A DNA stretch of 9,555 nucleotides from Patescibacteria group bacterium (GTDB lineage: Bacteria; Patescibacteriota; Patescibacteriia; UBA9934; GWF2-40-263), in the NCBI GenBank assembly GCA_004298405.1, contig SCSL01000025.1:1-9555 (forward strand), read 5' to 3'. Positions 6,574 to 9,555 of the stretch are shown here, one piece after another (the stretch's first letter is position 1; every line of letters begins with the position of its first letter). The notes beneath the pieces are model-generated. The model saw nothing but the letters and a program-made list of their open reading frames with translations. It was not told the origin of the DNA and ran no database searches. Position numbers and translations under genes: made by a program.

Positions 6574-7300
6574 GCATCCAGGTCTTCATCCCGTTTGGGA
6601 GAAGAGCACGGATTTCTTCCAGGTCGTGGTCATTGAGGGCGATGCACCCCCACGTCCAGTCCTGGGAGGACCCGCCGCCGTGGATGAGGATACTGCCGCC
6701 AAGAGGCGTGTCTTGCGGCGGTACCTTATCGTTTGTTTGCGCTCGCTCGATGCGATTGAGCGTCGTCTTGTCAATCCTGTGCGCCTTGTGCGCCTCTTGG
6801 GCATGGCGCACAGAAGGGTAGTGGATGAGGATGGCGTGGAAGAACGAGGACCACGGCTTGTCGCTGGTGCGGAACCAGCCTTCCGGTGTCCTACGATCTC
6901 CCTCTCGACGCTTGTCGAATGCCCCTGTCGACCGACCTTGTCGGTTGATCCCAAGGGCGATCTTCCAGCAGTCTGGTTCGCCACCAGCACGGTCATGGCG
7001 GATCGATCCGTCCTGGAAGAGCATCAGTCGCCTGTCACGCTTGAGGACCAGGATCAAGCGGTCGCTTTTGAGACGTGGATCGTTCGTTTGGTACAGCGAA
7101 GAAGACGGCAACTGCGCGATCTCTTGGATACATTCCACATGGGGAATGATTTGGATTTCCGGCTCGCCGACCTCGACGTTGCTGTGAACAATCTTGGTTG
7201 CGTTTCTTGCATCTAGGCGTTGGATCGAGGTCATGAAGACCACGATCATTCCACTCAGCATGGCAAGAATGACCAGGCTGTTAAGGAGCGTGGATTTCAT
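6560..7300 (-). CDS. L,D-transpeptidase family protein (YkuD domain)
   Basis: A 246-residue protein with an N-terminal signal anchor (hydrophobic residues 5-26) and an extracytoplasmic YkuD domain from about 80. Visible motifs are LILVLKRDRRLMLF at the domain start, GDRRTPEGWF (134-143), and the catalytic HGGG...DWTWGCIAL block with His207 and Cys219. This pattern is typical of ErfK/YkuD enzymes that cross-link or modify peptidoglycan through a cysteine acyl intermediate. The ATG at 7300 has a strong GGAGGT three to four bases upstream, and a near-consensus promoter lies 40-70 bases upstream. The gene ends tail to tail with the other transpeptidase and has its own terminator. The two proteins differ in length and active-site wording, so this is not a recent duplication. 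Confidence 0.93.
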   Translation of the reverse strand: MKSTLLNSLVILAMLSGMIVVFMTSIQRLDARNATKIVHSNVEVGEPEIQIIPHVECIQEIAQLPSSSLYQTNDPRLKSDRLILVLKRDRRLMLFQDGSIRHDRAGGEPDCWKIALGINRQGRSTGAFDKRREGDRRTPEGWFRTSDKPWSSFFHAILIHYPSVRHAQEAHKAHRIDKTTLNRIERAQTNDKVPPQDTPLGGSILIHGGGSSQDWTWGCIALNDHDLEEIRALLPNGMKTWMLILP

Positions 7301-7339
7301 TTGACCTCCAGAGTAAAAGAGCCGTTTATCGGACGGTCG

Positions 7340-7367
7340 ATCATAACAAAATTCGCGGCTCTGTCAA
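7340..7367 (-). promoter_or_regulatory. Sigma70-type promoter of the minus-strand L,D-transpeptidase
   Basis: On the minus strand TTGACA (plus 7362-7367) is followed 16 bases later by TATGAT (plus 7340-7345). An inverted repeat of seven bases (AGAGCCG at 7318-7324 and CGGCTCT at 7356-7362) brackets the -10 and the start region, and could be an operator or an mRNA leader stem. Confidence 0.72.
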
Positions 7368-7385
7368 TGAATTCTGCACGTTCGA

Positions 7386-7414
7386 TTGACAAAACCGTGT
7401 TTTTTTGATATTTT
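7386..7414 (+). promoter_or_regulatory. Sigma70-type promoter of the membrane-protein gene
   Basis: A perfect TTGACA (7386-7391) lies 17 bases upstream of TATTTT (7409-7414), in an AT-rich stretch. Transcription would begin near 7421, giving a leader of about 60 bases that contains a hairpin and a strong Shine-Dalgarno site. Its -35 is only 18 bases from the -35 of the divergent transpeptidase promoter. Confidence 0.68.
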
Positions 7415-7454
7415 TGACCGTTCCGAAAGATTCTGACGTCCTTTAACTTTCAGA

Positions 7455-7476
7455 GGCGGTTACAACCGCCAAGGAG
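7455..7476 (+). promoter_or_regulatory. Leader hairpin abutting a strong ribosome-binding site
   Basis: A perfect 6-bp stem (7455-7460 with 7465-7470) with a TACA loop ends directly against AAGGAG (7471-7476), which lies five bases before the ATG at 7482. The Shine-Dalgarno site decides this start. The hairpin may stabilise the 5' end or tune access of the ribosome; no ligand-binding element is recognisable. Confidence 0.5.
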
Positions 7477-7481
7477 TTCTC

Positions 7482-7985
7482 ATGCTCGAGTCCATGTATA
7501 ACATGGTCCTCTTCGTCCTCGCCATTGTCGGCGCCCTCCGCGCTGGCTCGTGGGTGGTTGGACGCGGGTGGCAGTGGTACTGGAAGGCGGCCGCCATGGT
7601 GGTGGTCGCCGCTGCAGTGCTGGGATTCGCTCAGCAGATTCACAACGGGTCAAAGACCGACCTGCGGATCGTGACGGAGGTTCTCGCATCGCTGGGTGCC
7701 ATTATGGCGCTGGAGTTCTCCTTCCGTCACGTCCGCGACAACCGCTGGCGAGCGGCTCTCGTCGCCATGGCTGGCGTGTTCCTCTTCGTCACCTGGACGG
7801 AGAGCATCGACCGATTCATGGGGACGATGAAGACCGTTCCATCAACGGTCTCGCCCCCGGTCTTGACCGCGGCTCCGACCTCGGTTTCGCGCGCCACCCC
7901 CACCCCTCGCAAGCCCACCCGTAAGGAGCTTTGCGACCAGGGGAGGATCGACTTCCAGTCCTGCCTGGAGTGGGGGTACAAGTAA
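7482..7985 (+). CDS. Hypothetical multi-pass membrane protein with Thr/Pro-rich tail
   Basis: A 167-residue protein I do not recognise. The first 110 residues hold three or four hydrophobic helices (about 8-26, 34-50, 61-80 and 88-106) joined by short loops with Arg/Trp. A Ser/Thr/Pro-rich linker (about 118-147) follows. The tail is a short polar block with two cysteines (KELCDQGRIDFQSCLEWGYK) that could pair if it lies outside the cell. Codon use is markedly GC-rich at third positions (GTC, CTC, GCC, GGC) compared with pyrG or pgi, and the gene has a consensus promoter, strong Shine-Dalgarno site and long terminator stem. These features suggest either high expression or a different origin from the left part of the window. 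Its function is unknown; the small tail could bind a partner outside the membrane. Confidence 0.78.
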   Translation: MLESMYNMVLFVLAIVGALRAGSWVVGRGWQWYWKAAAMVVVAAAVLGFAQQIHNGSKTDLRIVTEVLASLGAIMALEFSFRHVRDNRWRAALVAMAGVFLFVTWTESIDRFMGTMKTVPSTVSPPVLTAAPTSVSRATPTPRKPTRKELCDQGRIDFQSCLEWGYK

Positions 7986-8020
7986 CCCCACTCCACGAGT
8001 CGTTTGCTCCCGACTTGACT

Positions 8021-8058
8021 GACCCGCCTCTAACGCAATGGAGGCGGGTCTTGTCATT
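8021..8058 (+). terminator. Intrinsic terminator of the membrane-protein gene
   Basis: A perfect 10-bp stem (8021-8030 with 8041-8050) with a 10-base loop is followed by TTGTCATT, a weak T-rich tail. It lies 35 bases after the stop codon. The insertion sequence landed directly downstream of it. Confidence 0.8.
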
Positions 8059-8070
8059 ACTTTGAATCAC
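8059..8070. repeat. Direct repeat at the left edge of the IS (target site duplication)
   Basis: ACTTTGAATCAC is present here and again directly after the right end of the element (9385-9396). Its last three bases (CAC) are also the first three of the terminal inverted repeat. The consistent duplication is therefore the nine bases 8059-8067, the extra CAC match being coincidental or part of the target. Confidence 0.85.
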
Positions 8071-8085
8071 TAGTGTCCAATTAAA
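8068..8085. repeat. Terminal inverted repeat, transposase 3' side
   Basis: CACTAGTGTCCAATTAAA matches the reverse complement of 9367-9384 at 17 of 18 bases, with the single mismatch at the fifteenth base. Confidence 0.9.
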
Positions 8086-8090
8086 TATGC

Positions 8091-8263
8091 CTATAAAAAC
8101 GGCAGTTTCTGCGCTCGATCATCCTCAACCTGTAGATCGAACTCAGAAACCAACGTGTTTATGGGGGTTTTATCAAAAAGAGACACACTCATAATCTGTA
8201 GAATTTCGTACATACTTCGGTCGATGTTAAGCTGTTTTCTCATAATGGCGACAATGAGGTACA
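8091..8263 (-). pseudogene. C-terminal fragment of the IS4 transposase, out of frame
   Basis: This reading frame continues the transposase after its break: YLIVAIMRKQLNIDRSMYEI then LQIMSVSLFDKTPINTLVSEF and a short tail to the TAG at 8091-8093. These are typical C-terminal sequences of this transposase group. The frame is offset from the catalytic part. Joining the two at about 8262 gives ...AICYLIVAIM, whereas relatives I know read AICTYLIVAI, so one residue is missing at the junction. It has no start of its own and is not an independent gene. Confidence 0.8.
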
Positions 8264-9250
8264 GATGGCCATACAGATTTGTGTCTTTACGGCGTTTGCT
8301 GAATACCCCCAGAATGACTTGATCTTCAAGTGTTGCTTGATCCACTTGAAAAAGAGTTCAATCTGCCAACGGTACTTATAGAGTGCGGCAACGGTTATCG
8401 CGTCTGTTGTGAAGTCATTGGTGAGGAACACGTACGTCTGATTCGTTTCATGGTCGTAGTATTTGACTCTACGCAGTTTTTCGGGATACAGCACCACCGT
8501 CTTTACACCAGTGAGTCGGACGATCTGGTCGCACCGCACGCCAGTTGTCTTGTCGACAGGGTTGGAGTACAGCCGACGATATGCCAGGTTATCCTTTGCA
8601 CGGATGACAAAGAACGCCCCGGCACGATGAATCGTATACAATCTTGCAAAGTCGATGTAGCCACGATCCATGACATAGTGTGCGCCAACCTCGTAGTTGA
8701 TCCGATCCAGAAAATGCACATCATGCACATTCCCGTTGGAAATATCGAAGAAAGAAGGGATATTTCCATGCGCATCCAGAGCCAGGTTGAGCTTCACCGC
8801 CGACTTGGTCGTACGGAAGTGCGCCCACGGAAAGACAGAGAGGCACAGGTCAATGGTCGTTGCGTCTACAATGTAAACGGCTCCATCAAGGTCGAGTGTG
8901 AACGTCGGATCGTTGATATAGAGCTTACGAGTTCGAACAATGAGCGTCTGGGCAAAGTCGCTCCAGATTCGCCAGTCGCGTTGTTCATTGGCGTGAGCAA
9001 CGGTCGTGCGCACCAGAGATGTACGAAACCCGATGTGGTAAAGCTTCTCGCGATGCGCGTTCAAACAGATGATCGCGTCTCGCAAACTCTCACGACCCGC
9101 AAGCTGACCAAACGCCATGACCAGAAACTGATCCCAACACGAGAACCGCTTCATCCATCGATGACCGTGATGGCGCTCAACTCCTTGATTGAACTCATGG
9201 CGAATGACGGAATTCATGACCTGAGCAAAGACGTATTTTCCTTGATACAT
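8240..9250 (-). CDS. IS4-family DDE transposase, N-terminal and catalytic part (frameshifted)
   Basis: Catalyses cut-and-paste movement of the surrounding element. Numbering from the ATG at 9250, the protein opens MYQGKYVFAQV, as relatives do. It has the N-terminal FSCWDQFLVMAFGQL segment and the catalytic Asp129 in VDATTIDL and Asp195 in VMDRGY. The IS4 signature Y(2)R(3)E(6)K is intact (Tyr291, Arg294, Glu298, Lys305), so the whole DDE triad is present. After about residue 330 the frame shifts, four foreign residues (SLSP) and a Leu follow, and a TGA ends translation; the true C-terminus continues in another frame. A TTG at 9265 would add five residues but has no support. No Shine-Dalgarno site is seen; a hairpin just upstream of the start could damp translation. 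Confidence 0.88.
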   Translation of the reverse strand: MYQGKYVFAQVMNSVIRHEFNQGVERHHGHRWMKRFSCWDQFLVMAFGQLAGRESLRDAIICLNAHREKLYHIGFRTSLVRTTVAHANEQRDWRIWSDFAQTLIVRTRKLYINDPTFTLDLDGAVYIVDATTIDLCLSVFPWAHFRTTKSAVKLNLALDAHGNIPSFFDISNGNVHDVHFLDRINYEVGAHYVMDRGYIDFARLYTIHRAGAFFVIRAKDNLAYRRLYSNPVDKTTGVRCDQIVRLTGVKTVVLYPEKLRRVKYYDHETNQTYVFLTNDFTTDAITVAALYKYRWQIELFFKWIKQHLKIKSFWGYSANAVKTQICMAICTSLSPL

Positions 9251-9366
9251 AGGAGTAATGAGCAAGAGTAACTGCTCAAGTATCCCATGATCTCAATTCA
9301 AGTCGAAAAATTCGTTTTGCTCAGTTCATGACCGTAAACATTGACCGAAATGTGCGTGAGAGTAAT

Positions 9367-9384
9367 TTTTATTGGACACTAGTG
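9367..9384. repeat. Terminal inverted repeat, transposase 5' side
   Basis: Reverse complement of the left repeat at 17 of 18 bases; the innermost four bases are T. The transposase start lies about 115 bases inside it. Confidence 0.9.
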
Positions 9385-9396
9385 ACTTTGAATCAC
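9385..9396. repeat. Direct repeat at the right edge of the IS (target site duplication)
   Basis: ACTTTGAATCAC, identical to 8059-8070. It marks where the pre-insertion sequence resumes; the original sequence ran from the terminator at 8050 through this repeat into the structured segment that follows. Confidence 0.85.
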
Positions 9397-9412
9397 AAAA
9401 CTCGCGATCTTT

Positions 9413-9555
9413 GCGTTCACGGGCGCCCGTCGACCCCACCTGCTCTCAGCAGGGGGCCACGGGCTCTGCCCGTGGGTGAATGCCCATGCGCGGAGGTACT
9501 TGGGAATACAGACAACGATAGGATAGGCTTAAGGTCGTATGCAAATACGACTCTC
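9413..9555 (+). ncRNA. Candidate structured RNA, possibly HEARO/omega RNA-like (runs off the window)
   Basis: I see no credible coding frame here but a nested RNA-like structure. An 8-bp closing stem (9413-9420 with 9476-9483) contains one G-U pair. Inside it are a hairpin with a 6-bp core stem and CTC loop (9439-9453), extended by three C-G pairs past a bulged A (outer limits 9435-9456), and directly next to it an 8-bp hairpin with TCT loop (9457-9475). A short palindromic stretch (9419-9430) precedes them. A separate 7-bp hairpin with a GCAA tetraloop lies at 9534-9551. The G-U pair and GNRA loop exist only in the plus-strand RNA. The layout recalls the HEARO/omega RNA upstream of IscB-type nucleases, with a guide just 5' of the closing stem. 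No protein gene is visible before the edge, so the family assignment is inference. Confidence 0.5.

Larger units (their letters stand above)
8068..9384 (-). mobile_element. IS4-family insertion sequence, 1317 bp
   Basis: A complete element: an inverted repeat of 14 perfect bases, extending to 17 of 18 (8068-8085 and 9367-9384), flanks a single transposase gene on the minus strand, with a direct repeat outside both ends. The ends start with the palindrome CACTAGTG. The transposase belongs to the IS4 family by its DDE and Y(2)R(3)E(6)K residues. The exact ends and duplication show an insertion that has not decayed at its borders. The transposase frame, however, is broken, so the copy may move only if a related transposase acts on it or if the break is bypassed by frameshifting. 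Confidence 0.92.

Noticed and set aside
6494..7216. A 240-codon open frame on the plus strand opposite the second L,D-transpeptidase
   Set aside because: It overlaps a well-supported YkuD gene with promoter, Shine-Dalgarno site and terminator, and its Arg-rich translation is typical of a shadow frame.
8330..9271. A long open frame on the plus strand opposite the transposase
   Set aside because: It is antisense to a clearly recognised IS4 transposase with intact catalytic motifs, and its translation resembles no protein family.
9413..9555. Known housekeeping RNAs (tmRNA, RNase P RNA, SRP RNA, tRNA, rRNA) or a CRISPR array
   Set aside because: None of the conserved core sequences of these RNAs is seen on either strand, no tRNA cloverleaf fits, and there are no spaced direct repeats.

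Overview
The window is compact bacterial DNA. Genes are short-spaced, convergent pairs overlap at their 3' ends, and every recognisable protein reads with the standard code. I infer a Candidate Phyla Radiation (Patescibacteria) genome, most likely of the Parcubacteria type. The reasons are the style of the CTP synthase and glucose-6-phosphate isomerase, a small Cys-bearing DUF378 protein, stand-alone household genes without a conventional operon, and the presence of ribosomal protein L9, which some CPR lineages lack. This is a judgement from sequence feel, not a phylogeny.

Left part (1-4950): a bidirectional terminator and a single-RRM RNA-binding protein (minus); a predicted lipoprotein (plus) that collides tail to tail with glucose-6-phosphate isomerase (minus); a two-helix DUF378 membrane protein; ribosomal protein L9 (rplI); and CTP synthase (pyrG). 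Several of these genes lack a Shine-Dalgarno sequence. They have a -10 box so close to the start codon that their mRNAs should be nearly or fully leaderless. Intrinsic terminators separate DUF378 from rplI and rplI from pyrG; the second ends five bases before the pyrG start codon.

Middle part (4957-8050): two different L,D-transpeptidase (YkuD-fold) proteins face each other and overlap by 14 bp. The terminator of the minus-strand gene lies inside the coding sequence of the plus-strand gene. Next comes a divergent promoter region with two near-consensus sigma70-type promoters, then a GC-rich gene for an unrecognised multi-pass membrane protein with its own terminator. Both genes served by these promoters have strong Shine-Dalgarno sites, unlike the left part. 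The two transpeptidases probably act on peptidoglycan cross-links in the cell wall.

Right part (8059-9555): a complete 1317-bp IS4-family insertion sequence with terminal inverted repeats and flanking direct repeats carries a transposase that is frameshifted near its C-terminus. Immediately beyond it, up to the window edge, is a strongly structured, apparently non-coding segment. A closing stem encloses two perfect triloop hairpins, and a separate hairpin is capped by a GCAA tetraloop. The G-U pair and the GNRA loop favour transcription on the plus strand. Its layout resembles the HEARO/omega RNA found upstream of IscB-type nucleases, so it may be the guide RNA of a transposon-encoded RNA-guided system whose protein gene lies outside the window. 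That identity is a hypothesis.
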